64,000 nt of DNA from VBCG01 sp044226535. Lineage in GTDB: Bacteria; Pseudomonadota; Gammaproteobacteria; Burkholderiales; Casimicrobiaceae. The notes under the pieces are model-generated. The model had not been told where the DNA came from. It was given only the letters and a program-made list of their open reading frames with translations, and did not search any database. The position numbers were made by a program, and so were the translations under genes. The stretch lies in contig JBGAGT010000017.1 in NCBI GenBank assembly GCA_044226535.1, positions 30,026-94,025 on the forward strand, read 5' to 3'. Shown piece by piece: positions 39,785 to 49,006 of this stretch; position 1 is the first letter of the stretch, and each line of letters opens with the position of its first letter.

Positions 39785-40990
39785 CTACGCGTAGCGCCGA
39801 AGCTTGGCCGAGAACTGCGCCAGCGGCGGGATGCCCGAGGACTCGGCGCGGTGGCACCAGTCCTGCAGCTTGGCGACGAGCTGCTCGGTGGAGTCGGTGG
39901 AGCGCTCCCACAGCGTGGCGAGCTCGGCCCGCATCGCCTCGACCACCGCCAGCACGTGGCTTTGCGCCACGGCGGTCTCGACGTGCTCGCGCTCGGCCGG
40001 GGGCAGCGCCGAGGGTCCCGCGGTCAGCCAGCGCTTGATGCGCCCGAGGCGCGGCAGGCGATGCGCCTCGTCGGCGTGCAGCTTGAGCTTCAACTCGACG
40101 ATCTCGGACTGGCACGCCGCCTTGAGCGAGCGCGCGTACGAGGTGGCGACGTGGTAGCGGTGCGTGATGATCGCCTGCAGCGTGGCGACGTCGGGCACGG
40201 GCTTGGGCTGCGCCTTGCGGAGCTTGGGCGCGACCTTGCGCACGGTGGCGAGCCTGAACGCGGCCATGGTGCGGATGTACATCCAGCCGATGTCGAACTC
40301 GAACCACTTCGACGACAGCTTGGCCGAGGTCGCGTAGGCGTGGTGGTTGTTGTGCAGCTCCTCGCCTCCGATCAGGATGCCCCAGGGCACGATGTTGGTC
40401 GACGTGTCGGCGCTGGCGTAGCTGCGATAGCCCCAGTAGTGCCCGATGCCGTTGATGACACCGGCGGCGGTGACGGGGATCCACATCATCTGCACGGCCC
40501 AGATGGTGATGCCGATCACGCCGAACAGCGCGATGTTGATCAGCAGCATCAGCACGATGCCGAGGGTCTCGTGGCGCGTGTAGACGTTGCGCTCGACCCA
40601 GTCGTCCGGCGTGCCGTGGCCGTACTTTTCCATGGTCTCGCTGCGCTTCGCCTCGGCGCGGTAGAGCTCGGCGCCCTTCCAGAACACCGTGCCGATGCCG
40701 CGGGTCATGGGGCTGTGCGGGTCTTCCTCGGTCTCGACCTTGGCGTGGTGCTTGCGGTGGATGGCGACCCATTCCTTGGTGACCATGCCGGTGGTCATCC
40801 ACAGCCAGAAGCGGAAGAAGTGCTCCACCACCGGGTGCAGGTCGAGCGCGCGGTGCGCCTGGCCGCGGTGCAGGTAGATGGTCACCGCGGCGATGGTGAC
40901 GTGCGTCAGGCCGAGCGCGACCAGCACGACACCCCACCAGGGGAGCGCCACGAGGCCGTGGGAGAGAAAGGTCAGAACAGCATCAAGCAT
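39785..40990 (-). CDS. Membrane fatty acid desaturase (delta-9 type)
   Basis: About 401 residues. Three histidine boxes of acyl-CoA/acyl-lipid desaturases: HRGQAHRAL, HRKHHAKVE and HNNHHAYA, which bind the di-iron centre on the cytosolic face. Membrane segments near residues 13-40, 150-190 and around the third. It introduces a double bond into fatty acyl chains for membrane fluidity. The C-terminal 130 residues form an extra hydrophilic region seen in other betaproteobacterial homologues. Start chosen at MLDAVLTFLSHGL; a longer form adds basic residues without conservation. Confidence 0.92.
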   Translation of the reverse strand: MLDAVLTFLSHGLVALPWWGVVLVALGLTHVTIAAVTIYLHRGQAHRALDLHPVVEHFFRFWLWMTTGMVTKEWVAIHRKHHAKVETEEDPHSPMTRGIGTVFWKGAELYRAEAKRSETMEKYGHGTPDDWVERNVYTRHETLGIVLMLLINIALFGVIGITIWAVQMMWIPVTAAGVINGIGHYWGYRSYASADTSTNIVPWGILIGGEELHNNHHAYATSAKLSSKWFEFDIGWMYIRTMAAFRLATVRKVAPKLRKAQPKPVPDVATLQAIITHRYHVATSYARSLKAACQSEIVELKLKLHADEAHRLPRLGRIKRWLTAGPSALPPAEREHVETAVAQSHVLAVVEAMRAELATLWERSTDSTEQLVAKLQDWCHRAESSGIPPLAQFSAKLRRYA

Positions 40991-41018
40991 TGATTTTCCA
41001 GGGATTTTCGATTTCGGG

Positions 41019-41049
41019 CGGGGACGTCCCCGCATTCGGCGCCATTGTA
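41019..41049 (-). promoter_or_regulatory. Desaturase promoter and leader hairpin
   Basis: Minus-strand -10 TACAAT at 41044-41049, then a perfect 14-bp palindrome CGGGGACGTCCCCG (41019-41032) in the leader about 30 nt before the ATG. The hairpin could affect translation or be a regulator site; desaturase genes are often temperature- or lipid-regulated. Confidence 0.4.
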
Positions 41050-41119
41050 CCCGCGACACGGCCCGGCGGGGGAGCCGGGAGGGCGCCGCCCCCGCAATCT
41101 GCGCCCGGAATGACCAGGA

Positions 41120-42490
41120 TCAACCCTTGGGGGAACGGTCGGCCGGGGGGAGGCCCTGGGCGGCGGCGGCCGGGGCCGCGGCCGAGGCGGAGGCGGCCGA
41201 GGCGCCGGCGGAGGCGGCCGAGGCTTCGGTGCCGGCCTGGACGGCCCGCACCGTGAGGGGCGGCTGGGCGAGGGCGATGCCTTCGGCGCCCAGCGCGACC
41301 AGGGCCGCGCGCGCGACGTCGCCGACGATGAAGTCGCCGCTGACGCGCTGCACGTTGGCGTTCTCGAGCCACACCGCGAGCTCGAGGTTGACGGCGCTGG
41401 GCGTGACGCTCCTCACGTAGGCGCGCGGCTTGTTGGCGCGCGCGGCGACGCGCGGGTCGGCTTCCGCCGCGCGGACCAGCGCGGCCAGCGCGCGCTCGAC
41501 GTCGCTGCCGGGCTGGACCGGGACGGGGATGTTGACGCGCGCCTCGCCATAGGGCGGGAAGCGCACGACGGTATTGGTGACCACCGTGTCGTTGGGGACG
41601 ATGGCCTCGCTGCCGTCGAGGTCGCGCACCACCACGTAGCGCGCGGTCAGCGCGGTGACGATGCCGGTGCGGTCGCCGACGCTGATCCGGTCGCCCATGC
41701 GGATCGAGCGGTCGAACAGGATGGCGAACCCCGAGACGTAGTTCGCCGCGAGCTTCTGCAGCCCGAGGCCGATGCCCACGCCGAGCGCGCCGCCGAACAC
41801 CGACAGCAGCGTCAGGTCGAAGCCGATCCACTGCAGCGCGATCAGCACGCCCACGGTCAGCAGCACCATTCGCGTGAGCTTGGCGAGCACGACGCGCAGG
41901 TTCACGTCGATCTTCGCGTTCATCAGCCGCTGCTCGATGAAGCCCGAGATCCACAGCGTGGCGACCAGCGTGACGATCACGGCGAGCGCGCCGGTGAGCA
42001 GCGACAGCAGCGACACGCCCTCCTTGCCGAGGGGGATGACGATCGCGTCGAGGTCCTCCAGCAGCTCGGGCAGCAGGCCGATGAAGTGCAGCACCACGAC
42101 GCCCCAGGTCGCGAACACGATGCTGCGCTCGGAAGCCCTCAGCCAGCTCGCGTTGGGGAACATGCGGCGCATCGCGTAGACGAAGATCCGGATCGCCACC
42201 AGCGCCAGCAGCAGCGGCAGCGCGATGTCGAGGAAGAACGTCGACCCGCTGCGGTGGAGCACCAGCCGCGCCAGCGCGACGATCGCCCAGGCGGTGAGCG
42301 GGAAGACCACGCGTGCGAGCGAGCCGGAGAGGTTGCCGTGCTGCTTGCCGCGGCGGGCGTGCGCCGACCACGCCGCGCGGTCGGCGAGCGCCGCGAGGAG
42401 CAGCGCGAGCGCGATGATGCCGAGCTCGAGCCATCCGCGCGGCGTCGAGAACGCGAGCTGGATGAGCGACCAGTCGAGCGCCCGCAGCAT
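41120..42490 (-). CDS. MscS-family mechanosensitive channel
   Basis: About 456 residues. Five or so membrane segments in the first 240 residues, then the pore-lining TM3 and beta domain: LSVFGGALGVGIGLGLQKLA, NYVSGFAILFDRSIRMGDRI and TGIVTALTARYVVVRDLDGSEAIVPN. The C-terminal 40 residues are an Ala/Ser low-complexity tail. Such channels release solutes on osmotic downshock; the extra N-terminal helices are common in the longer YbdG/YnaI-like forms. The stop of the downstream-facing RsmB gene is two bases from its start, so they are likely co-transcribed. Confidence 0.9.
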   Translation of the reverse strand: MLRALDWSLIQLAFSTPRGWLELGIIALALLLAALADRAAWSAHARRGKQHGNLSGSLARVVFPLTAWAIVALARLVLHRSGSTFFLDIALPLLLALVAIRIFVYAMRRMFPNASWLRASERSIVFATWGVVVLHFIGLLPELLEDLDAIVIPLGKEGVSLLSLLTGALAVIVTLVATLWISGFIEQRLMNAKIDVNLRVVLAKLTRMVLLTVGVLIALQWIGFDLTLLSVFGGALGVGIGLGLQKLAANYVSGFAILFDRSIRMGDRISVGDRTGIVTALTARYVVVRDLDGSEAIVPNDTVVTNTVVRFPPYGEARVNIPVPVQPGSDVERALAALVRAAEADPRVAARANKPRAYVRSVTPSAVNLELAVWLENANVQRVSGDFIVGDVARAALVALGAEGIALAQPPLTVRAVQAGTEASAASAGASAASASAAAPAAAAQGLPPADRSPKG

Positions 42491-42492
42491 GC

Positions 42493-43782
42493 TCAGGCCT
42501 GCGCCGGGCCCGGCAGGGGCCGCTCCAGCACCGCGGCGAAGAAGCCGTCGCAGCCGTGCAGGTGCGGCAGCACGCGCAGCCGCGTGCCGGTGTCGAGGGG
42601 GATGCGCGCGCGCGCCATCTCGGCCGAGGCGTCGCCCTCGCGGAACGCCGGGTGCGAGGCGAGGAAGGCGTCGACGATGGCGTCGTTCTCCTCGGGCAGC
42701 ACGCTGCAGGTGGCATACACGAGCCGCCCGCCCGGCTTCACCAGCGTCGCGGCCGCGGCGAGGATCGAGGCCTGGCGCTGCACGAGCTCGGCGAGGTCGC
42801 CTTCGGTCTGCCGCCACTTGAGGTCGGGATTGCGGCGCAGCGTGCCGAAGCCGGTGCAGGGGGCGTCCACCAGCACGCGGTCGAGCTTGCCGGCGAGGCG
42901 CTTCACCTTGGCGTCGCGTTCGTGGGCGATGAGTTGCGGGTGCACGTTGGAAAGGCCCGAGCGCGCGAGCCGCGGCTTCAGGTTGGCGAGCCGCTTGTCG
43001 ACGACGTCGAAAGCATACAGGCGCCCGCTGTTGGCCATCATCGCGCCGAGCAGCAGCGTCTTGCCGCCGGCACCGGCGCAGAAGTCGGCGACCATCTCGC
43101 CGCGCCGCGGCGCGACCGCGAAGCCGATGAGCTGGCTGCCCTCGTCCTGGACCTCGATCGCGCCGCGCTCGAACAGCGGCTCGCGCGCGAGCATGGGCCG
43201 GCCCTGCACGCGGATGCCCAGCGGCGAGAAGGGCGTCGCCGCGGCCTCGAGGCCGCGCGTGCGCAACGCCTCGAGCGCGGCCTCGCGCGAGCCGGCGAGG
43301 CTGTTGGCGCGAAGGTCGAGCGGCGCGGGCTGCTGCCATGCGAGCGCCATCGCGTCGCGCGTCGCGTCGCCGTACACCGCGGCGAGGCGCGCGTACAGCC
43401 AGTCAGGCAGGTCGGCGGCGACGGCACCCTCGAGGGCCGTCGCCACCCGCGACTTGAAGGCGCCGAGCCAGGTGGACTCGCGCGTGTTGAGGAAGCCCTC
43501 GAGGTCGCGCACCGAGGCGTGGAAATCGCGCACGCACAGCGCCAGCGCGAGGTTGCGCGGCTCGGCGCTGCCGGCCAGCGCCTCGAGCGAGCGGCGCCGG
43601 CGCAGCCACGCGAACACGCCCTCGGCGATGAACGCGCGGTCGTGCTGGCCGACGTTGCCGTGGCGGCGGAAGAAACGCGCCAGCGTGGCGTCGGCCGGGT
43701 ACGCGAGCGGTGAGATCCCGGCGATCGCCGCGGCAAGTCCCGCGACCTGGTTGGCGTGGATCCGCGCGCGCTCCTGTGCCAT
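42493..43782 (-). CDS. RsmB/NOP2-type RNA cytosine-C5 methyltransferase
   Basis: About 429 residues. N-terminal NusB-like helical region, then a class I SAM domain: VADFCAGAGGKTLLLGA (SAM loop), VLVDAPCTGFGTLRRNPD (motif IV with the PC cysteine) and GGRLVYATCSVLPEEN (motif VI with the TCS catalytic cysteine). Methylates a cytosine in rRNA, possibly 16S C967 like RsmB, though the classical fmt-rsmB context is absent. Start shares a base with the stop of the DUF3108 gene (TGATG). Confidence 0.88.
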   Translation of the reverse strand: MAQERARIHANQVAGLAAAIAGISPLAYPADATLARFFRRHGNVGQHDRAFIAEGVFAWLRRRRSLEALAGSAEPRNLALALCVRDFHASVRDLEGFLNTRESTWLGAFKSRVATALEGAVAADLPDWLYARLAAVYGDATRDAMALAWQQPAPLDLRANSLAGSREAALEALRTRGLEAAATPFSPLGIRVQGRPMLAREPLFERGAIEVQDEGSQLIGFAVAPRRGEMVADFCAGAGGKTLLLGAMMANSGRLYAFDVVDKRLANLKPRLARSGLSNVHPQLIAHERDAKVKRLAGKLDRVLVDAPCTGFGTLRRNPDLKWRQTEGDLAELVQRQASILAAAATLVKPGGRLVYATCSVLPEENDAIVDAFLASHPAFREGDASAEMARARIPLDTGTRLRVLPHLHGCDGFFAAVLERPLPGPAQA

Positions 43783-45002
43783 CAGCCGCCCGTGTTGGTG
43801 GGGAAGACGGCGCCGGGCGCGAACTCCTGCGGTGCGGGCGTGCGCTTCGGGTCGCCGCCGGGCGTCGCGGGCTCGAGGCTGACGGCGGCTCCCTGCACGT
43901 TCGGCGCCCAGTCGCTGCTGCCGCCGTTCTGCGAAGGATCGACATGGATGCCGTCGAGGACGATCTCGACGGTGCCGCGCGCGTTGGAGAGGCGCATCTT
44001 CACCGGCAGGTAGCGCAGGCTGGGCGCGAGCCAGGCATACGAGTCGCTCTTGCCGTCGTCGCTGACGCGGTGCCAGCGCTCGGCCTCGATCGTGCGGTTG
44101 CCCCAGGGCAGGGTCTCGGTGCCTTCGAGCGTGACGGTGTAGCGGACCACGCGGCGCGTGGTGGCGATGGAGAACGCTACCGCATGCGCGTCGGGCGGCG
44201 TGAAGTAGTACTGCCACATCAGCGACAGCGCGTCGAGCATCGGCGTGTCGATGGGCGCGGTCTTGTCGTCGCTCAGCGTGACGATGCCGGCTTCCCAGTC
44301 GAAGCGCGCTTCCTCGCGCTTGCCGGTGTCGCTGCGCTCGAAGGCGAAGGCGCTGGGCTGCAGCCCTTCGGCGGTGATGAGGCCGTCGCTCTCGAGGCGA
44401 CCCTCGCCGCGGATCAAGAGCGCGGCGAGGCCCTTGGCGCGGCCCACGGTGCGGATGCGGTAGCGGTTGCCGCTGTGCTCGAAGCGGTAGGTGGCGTCGC
44501 CGATCAGGAAGCCGCTGGTGCCGAGGTAGAGCTTGTAGGCGAGGTCGACGCGCGGCGGCAGCGTGCGCGCGGAGGGCGGAAGCGCCGCGGCGACGTCGGC
44601 CGGCTCGACCAGCGGTTCGGGGCTCGCCGGTGCCGCGGCTGCGGGGGCCGCGGCCGCCGCCGGGGGGGCAGGCGACACCGGCGCGAGGTGCTCGGCCATC
44701 ACCGCGCTTTCGGGCGAGGCGGGGGCAGGCCTGGCGGCGGCCTTGCGCGCCGCCTTCGGCTTGGCGGGCTCGGCCGGCGGCGTCGGCGCCGGGGGCGGCG
44801 GGAGCTCGGTCAGCGTGGCGGTGAGCGGGATGTCCTCCGCTTCCTCGGGCACCGTCGCGGGCCAGAAGCTGAAGGCGAGGTGCACGGCCAGCGACAGCGC
44901 GAGCGCCACCCACAGCGCCCGGCGCGTCTTCGGCGAGGGCCGTGCCCATGCCGGGACGGTCGGCGCCCCGGGGACTCGCTCTGGCGTGAGCACGGCGTGC
45001 AT
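43782..45002 (-). CDS. TonB-like anchored DUF3108 protein
   Basis: About 406 residues. Cytoplasmic basic N-terminus, one membrane segment near 29-48 (ALWVALALSLAVHLAF, with His41 in the SxxxH position typical of TonB/TolA anchors), a Pro/Ala/Lys-rich periplasm-spanning linker (about 60-140), then a DUF3108 domain (YKLYLGTSGFLIGDATYRFE, EAERWHRVSDDGKSDSYAWLAP). DUF3108 proteins are periplasmic and of unknown role. Translationally coupled to the methyltransferase gene, and upstream of purN across a repeat-containing gap. Confidence 0.82.
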   Translation of the reverse strand: MHAVLTPERVPGAPTVPAWARPSPKTRRALWVALALSLAVHLAFSFWPATVPEEAEDIPLTATLTELPPPPAPTPPAEPAKPKAARKAAARPAPASPESAVMAEHLAPVSPAPPAAAAAPAAAAPASPEPLVEPADVAAALPPSARTLPPRVDLAYKLYLGTSGFLIGDATYRFEHSGNRYRIRTVGRAKGLAALLIRGEGRLESDGLITAEGLQPSAFAFERSDTGKREEARFDWEAGIVTLSDDKTAPIDTPMLDALSLMWQYYFTPPDAHAVAFSIATTRRVVRYTVTLEGTETLPWGNRTIEAERWHRVSDDGKSDSYAWLAPSLRYLPVKMRLSNARGTVEIVLDGIHVDPSQNGGSSDWAPNVQGAAVSLEPATPGGDPKRTPAPQEFAPGAVFPTNTGG

Positions 45003-45019
45003 GGATACGGTCTTTCCTC

Positions 45020-45110
45020 GTCATTCCCGCGAAGGCGGGAACCCATCATTGCCAGGTCCCCCGTGGCTCCCCGCTTGCGCGGGGATGACGCGTCCTTTCG
45101 CGGGGATGAC
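45020..45110. repeat. Three palindromic repeats between DUF3108 and purN genes
   Basis: A TTCCCGC copy (45020-45045), a full CCCCGC copy (45065-45089) and a degenerate half copy (45092-45110). They fill most of the 152-bp gap; nothing else is seen there. Confidence 0.75.
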
Positions 45111-45154
45111 TACATGGGGGTGCGACACCCCTGCGCAAGCAAGGTGCCGCGAGT

Positions 45155-45784
45155 CTACTGGACGGGCGTTCGAAACGGCACCTCGGGCACGGCCGCCCCG
45201 GGCCCGCCGGCGCGCAGCGCCAGCACGCGGTTCACCGCCTCGGGCAGCACCCGGTGCTCGACCTCGAGCACCCGCGCCGCCAGCCCTTCCTCGTCGTCGC
45301 CGTCGAGAACGTCCACGCGCCCCTGCAGGACGACCTCGCCGACGTCGACCTCGGGCGTGACGTGATGCACGGTACAGCCGTGCTCGCGTGCGCCGTCCGC
45401 CAGTGCGCGGCGATGGGTGTGCAGCCCGGGGTAGCGGGGCAGCAACGAAGGGTGGATGTTGATCATGCGCCCGCGGTAGCGCTCGACGAAGGGCGCGGTC
45501 AGCACGCGCATGAAGCCGGCGAGCACCACGAGGTCGGGCTCGCCGCGGTCGATCCCGGCGGCCAGCGCGGCGTCGAAGGCCTCGCGCGTGGCGAAGGCCT
45601 TGTGGTCGACGACGGCGGTGGCGATGCCCAGGCGCGCCGCGATCGCCAGGGCCTGCGCATCGGGGCGGTTGGCGATCACCGCGGTCACGCTGCCTGCGAG
45701 CGCGCCGCGGCGCTCGGCGTCGACCAGCGCCGCCATGTTCGAGCCGCGCCCCGAGACGAGCACGGTGATGCGCGGGATGGCCAT
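45155..45784 (-). CDS. purN: Phosphoribosylglycinamide formyltransferase
   Basis: About 209 residues. Third step of purine synthesis, transferring the formyl group from 10-formyl-THF to GAR. Signature residues: VSGRGSNMAALV (phosphate loop), LAGFMRVLTAPFV and NIHPSLLPRYPGLHTH (catalytic Asn-His and the DHQ loop), TVHHVTPEVDVGEVVLQ with the catalytic Asp. Sits 14 bp after purM on the same strand, the usual purMN operon. Confidence 0.95.
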   Translation of the reverse strand: MAIPRITVLVSGRGSNMAALVDAERRGALAGSVTAVIANRPDAQALAIAARLGIATAVVDHKAFATREAFDAALAAGIDRGEPDLVVLAGFMRVLTAPFVERYRGRMINIHPSLLPRYPGLHTHRRALADGAREHGCTVHHVTPEVDVGEVVLQGRVDVLDGDDEEGLAARVLEVEHRVLPEAVNRVLALRAGGPGAAVPEVPFRTPVQ

Positions 45785-45798
45785 GCGCGCGCTCGCCG

Positions 45799-46848
45799 TC
45801 AGTCGACGACGGTGGCGGGCTCGCCTTCGCCGCGCGCGACGATGCGGCCGATCACGCGCGCGTCCTCGCCCAACGCGCGAAGGCGCAGCGCGGCGGCGGG
45901 CGCGTCGCTGGCGGCGACCACCACCGCCATGCCGATGCCGCAGTTGAAGACGCGGTGCATCTCGGCGTCGGCGACGTTGCCCTCGCGCTGCAGCCAGTCG
46001 AACACCGGCGGGCGCGTCCAGGTGGAGCGATCGAGGCGCGCCGCCACCGCGGCGGGCAGCATGCGCGGCACGTTCTCGACGAGGCCGCCGCCGGTGATGT
46101 GCGCCATGCCCTTGACGGGGAACTCGCGCATCAGCGCCAGCAGGGGCTTGACGTAGATGCGCGTCGGGGCGATCAGCGCGTCGCCGACCGTGCCCGCGGT
46201 GCCCGCGAGAGGCGTGCGGTAGCCCTTGCCGGCGTGCTCGACGATGCGGCGGATCAGCGAAAAGCCGTTGGAATGCGGCCCGCTCGACGCGAGGCCGATC
46301 ACCGCGTCGCCGGGGACGATGTCGTGGCCGTCGACGATGGCGGACTTCTCGACCACGCCCACGGCGAAGCCCGCGAGGTCGTACTCGCCGTCCTGGTACA
46401 TGCCCGGCATCTCGGCGGTCTCGCCGCCGATCAGCGCGCAGCCCGCCTGCTCGCAGCCTGCGGCGATGCCCTTGATCACCTGCTCGGCGGTGTCGACGTC
46501 GAGCTTGCCGCAGGCGAAGTAGTCGAGGAAGAACAGCGGCTCGGCGCCCTGCACCAGGATGTCGTTGACGCTCATCGCCACGAGGTCGACGCCGACGGTG
46601 TCGTGGCGGTCGAGCGCGAACGCGAGCTTGAGCTTGGTGCCCACGCCGTCGGTGCCCGACACCAGCACCGGTTCCTTGAAGCGCTTGCCGATCTCCACCA
46701 GCCCGCCGAAGCCGCCGATGCCGGCCAGCACCTCGGGGCGCATGGTCTTGCGCGCGTAGGGCTTGATGCGCTCGACGAGCGCGTCGCCGGCGTCGATGTC
46801 GACACCGGCATCCTTGTAAGACAGCGAGGGGGAAGGAGCGTTTGCCAT
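45799..46848 (-). CDS. purM: Phosphoribosylformylglycinamidine cyclo-ligase (AIR synthetase)
   Basis: About 349 residues. ATP-dependent ring closure in purine synthesis. Clear family blocks: LSYKDAGVDIDAGDALVERIK start, SGTDGVGTKLKLAF (nucleotide/metal), AMSVNDILVQGAEPLFFLDY, CALIGGETAEMPGMY, GLASSGPHSNGFSLIR and HITGGGLVENVPR. AAGGAGCG lies upstream of the ATG. Divergent from the PerM-type permease gene with a 75-bp gap holding the promoters. Confidence 0.96.
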   Translation of the reverse strand: MANAPSPSLSYKDAGVDIDAGDALVERIKPYARKTMRPEVLAGIGGFGGLVEIGKRFKEPVLVSGTDGVGTKLKLAFALDRHDTVGVDLVAMSVNDILVQGAEPLFFLDYFACGKLDVDTAEQVIKGIAAGCEQAGCALIGGETAEMPGMYQDGEYDLAGFAVGVVEKSAIVDGHDIVPGDAVIGLASSGPHSNGFSLIRRIVEHAGKGYRTPLAGTAGTVGDALIAPTRIYVKPLLALMREFPVKGMAHITGGGLVENVPRMLPAAVAARLDRSTWTRPPVFDWLQREGNVADAEMHRVFNCGIGMAVVVAASDAPAAALRLRALGEDARVIGRIVARGEGEPATVVD

Positions 46849-46923
46849 GGCGGGAACCTGCGGAAAACCCTGTAAAGTGCGCGCGTTGGCGCCAAACGCC
46901 CGAAAGTCGAATTTTACCCGCAA

Positions 46924-48177
46924 ATGAGCGACCCACGTCCCCTCGAGGAACGCGCGAAGCCCGGCGCGGCGCCTGCCGCGTCCCCGCGGCCGGGCGACAC
47001 CGGCCCCGCGACGGCGGGCCTCGATGCCGAAGGCGAGGCGATCGCGGCTGCGGCCGCTGCGGCCGCGGCCACCGCCGCGACGACAGCCGTCGCTGCCGTC
47101 GCGGCTTCCGCGCCTTCGCCCGCCGTCGCCTGGCGCCACTACCTGTGGATCGCCGGTGCGGCGGCGGTCGCCGTGCTGGCGCTGCACTTCCTCGGGCCCG
47201 TGCTCACGCCCTTCCTGGTGGGCGCGATCTTCGCGTACCTCGGCAAGCCGATCGTCGATCGCCTCGCGCGGCGCGGCGTGTCGCGCACGCTCGGCACGCT
47301 GCTGGTGATCATGATCGCGGGCCTCCTGCTGGCGGGCCTCTTCCTGGTGCTGATCCCGCTCGTCCAGTCGGAGGTCGTGGCGGCGGGCCGCAAGCTCCCC
47401 GAGCTCTTCGGCCGGCTGATGGGCGTGGTGTCGCCGTGGGTCGAGCGCCATTTCGGCATCGCGCTGACGTTCGACGCGCAAATGCTGCGCGACTACGTCG
47501 CCAACAACACCGAGGACGTGCGCGCGGTGTCGCTGCGCCTGCTCTCGGGCGTGCGCACGGGCGGGCTCATCCTCATCGCCATCCTGGTCAACGCGGCGCT
47601 GATCCCGGTGGTGATGTTCTACATCCTGCGCGACTGGGACCTGATCGCCGGCCGCATCATGGACCTGGTGCCGCGCCGCTGGGAGGCGCGTACCCTGCGC
47701 ATCGCCGGCGAGGTCGACAACGTGCTCGCCGAGTTCCTGCGCGGCCAGGCGTCGGTGATGGTGGTGCTGGCGATCTACTACGCGGTGGCGCTGTCGATCG
47801 CCGGCCTCGACCACGCGCTGCCCATCGGCATCCTCACTGGCCTCCTGGTGTTCATCCCCTACGTGGGCTTCGGCCTGGGGCTCACGCTCGGCGTGCTCGC
47901 TGCCGCGCTGCAATGGACCGGATGGCCCGCGTTCGTCGCGGTGCTGGCGGTGTACGGCGTGGGCCAGCTGGTCGAGAACTACGTGCTCGTTCCCTACCTC
48001 GTCGGCGACCGCATCGGGCTGCACCCGCTGGCGGTGATCTTCGCGCTGCTGGCCTTCGGCCAGCTGTTCGGCTTCGCCGGCGTGCTGATGGCGTTGCCGG
48101 TGTCGGCGGCGCTGCTGGTGGCGCTGCGCGAGGTGCGGCACGAGTACGTGTCGAGCCCGCTCTACGCCCGCGACTAG
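46924..48177 (+). CDS. PerM / AI-2E exporter family permease
   Basis: About 417 residues. Family UPF0118/AI-2E transporter: paired N-terminal helices (YLWIAGAAAVAVLALHFLGP, FLVGAIFAYLGKPIVDRLARRG), helix with MVVLAIYYAVALSI, the conserved GILTGLLVFIPYVGF and GQLVENYVLVPYLVGDRIGLHP. Before the first membrane helix is an unusual 65-residue Ala-rich segment. The permease-hda neighbourhood next to purM is conserved in Betaproteobacteria. Transported substrate unknown; sodium-driven efflux has been shown for some relatives. Confidence 0.87.
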   Translation: MSDPRPLEERAKPGAAPAASPRPGDTGPATAGLDAEGEAIAAAAAAAAATAATTAVAAVAASAPSPAVAWRHYLWIAGAAAVAVLALHFLGPVLTPFLVGAIFAYLGKPIVDRLARRGVSRTLGTLLVIMIAGLLLAGLFLVLIPLVQSEVVAAGRKLPELFGRLMGVVSPWVERHFGIALTFDAQMLRDYVANNTEDVRAVSLRLLSGVRTGGLILIAILVNAALIPVVMFYILRDWDLIAGRIMDLVPRRWEARTLRIAGEVDNVLAEFLRGQASVMVVLAIYYAVALSIAGLDHALPIGILTGLLVFIPYVGFGLGLTLGVLAAALQWTGWPAFVAVLAVYGVGQLVENYVLVPYLVGDRIGLHPLAVIFALLAFGQLFGFAGVLMALPVSAALLVALREVRHEYVSSPLYARD

Positions 48178-48203
48178 GCGCGGGCCCCCTGGGAACGCCG
48201 CGC

Positions 48204-48890
48204 TTGGCCGAGCAGCTCGTCTTCTCGCTCGTCGACGACGAGCCGCCGCGCTTCGCGAACTTCGCCGCCGGCCCCAATGACGAGGCCGTCGCCCTGCTCG
48301 AGGCCGCGGCGAGCCGCCGCGCCGGCGAGTCCATCGTGCTGTGGGGCGGCGAGGGCGCGGGCAAGTCGCACCTGCTGCAGGCCTTTGTCGCGGCTGCCGC
48401 GGCGGCGGGCGCGCGCGCGCGGTTCTTCGCGCAGGCGAGCGACGTCGACGACGCGGCACTCGCCGATGATGCGATCGACGCCGTGGCCGTCGACGACATC
48501 GACCGTGCCGACGAGGCCGCGCAGGCGCGGCTCTTCACGCTGTTCAACGCCTTGCGCGGGCGCGGCGGCGCCTTCGTCGCGTCGTCCCGAACCGCGCCCG
48601 CGCGGCTCGCGCTGCGCGACGACCTCCGCACCCGGCTCGGCTGGGGCCTGGTGCTGGAGATCCGCGTGCTCGGCGACGCCGACAAGCCGCGCGCGCTGGC
48701 GGCCTACGCGCGCGGGCGCGGCTTCGCGCTGACCGACGAGGCGATCGACTGGCTGCTGGTCCACGGACGCCGCGACATGCGCTCGCTCACCCGTGCGCTC
48801 GCGTCGATCGACCGCTATTCGCTGGCGCAGCGCCGCGCGGTGAGCCTGCCGCTGCTGCGCGAATGGCTGGCGGCGCAGGCCTTGCGCTGA
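48204..48890 (+). CDS. hda: DnaA regulatory inactivator Hda
   Basis: About 228 residues. DnaA-like AAA+ protein that, with the clamp, promotes ATP hydrolysis on DnaA after initiation. It begins AEQLVFSLVDDEPPRFANFA with the clamp-binding QLVF/L stretch near residue 4, then Walker A LWGGEGAGKSHLLQA, Walker B VAVDDIDRADEAAQ and arginine-finger/box VII region RDDLRTRLGWG. No ATG fits; TTG at the position just before AEQLVF is the best start, and a weak ribosome-binding site makes coupling to the upstream permease gene (26 bp) likely. Confidence 0.88.
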   Translation: MAEQLVFSLVDDEPPRFANFAAGPNDEAVALLEAAASRRAGESIVLWGGEGAGKSHLLQAFVAAAAAAGARARFFAQASDVDDAALADDAIDAVAVDDIDRADEAAQARLFTLFNALRGRGGAFVASSRTAPARLALRDDLRTRLGWGLVLEIRVLGDADKPRALAAYARGRGFALTDEAIDWLLVHGRRDMRSLTRALASIDRYSLAQRRAVSLPLLREWLAAQALR

Positions 48891-49006
48891 CGGCGGCGCA
48901 TCCCCTGCATCGAGCGGATGTCAACCCTCGCACGGGCCGTCGCGTTATGGGCGCGAGGCACCCGGATCACCCGGTGCCAGCGGTCCGAAAAAAGGAACCT
49001 CGACGC

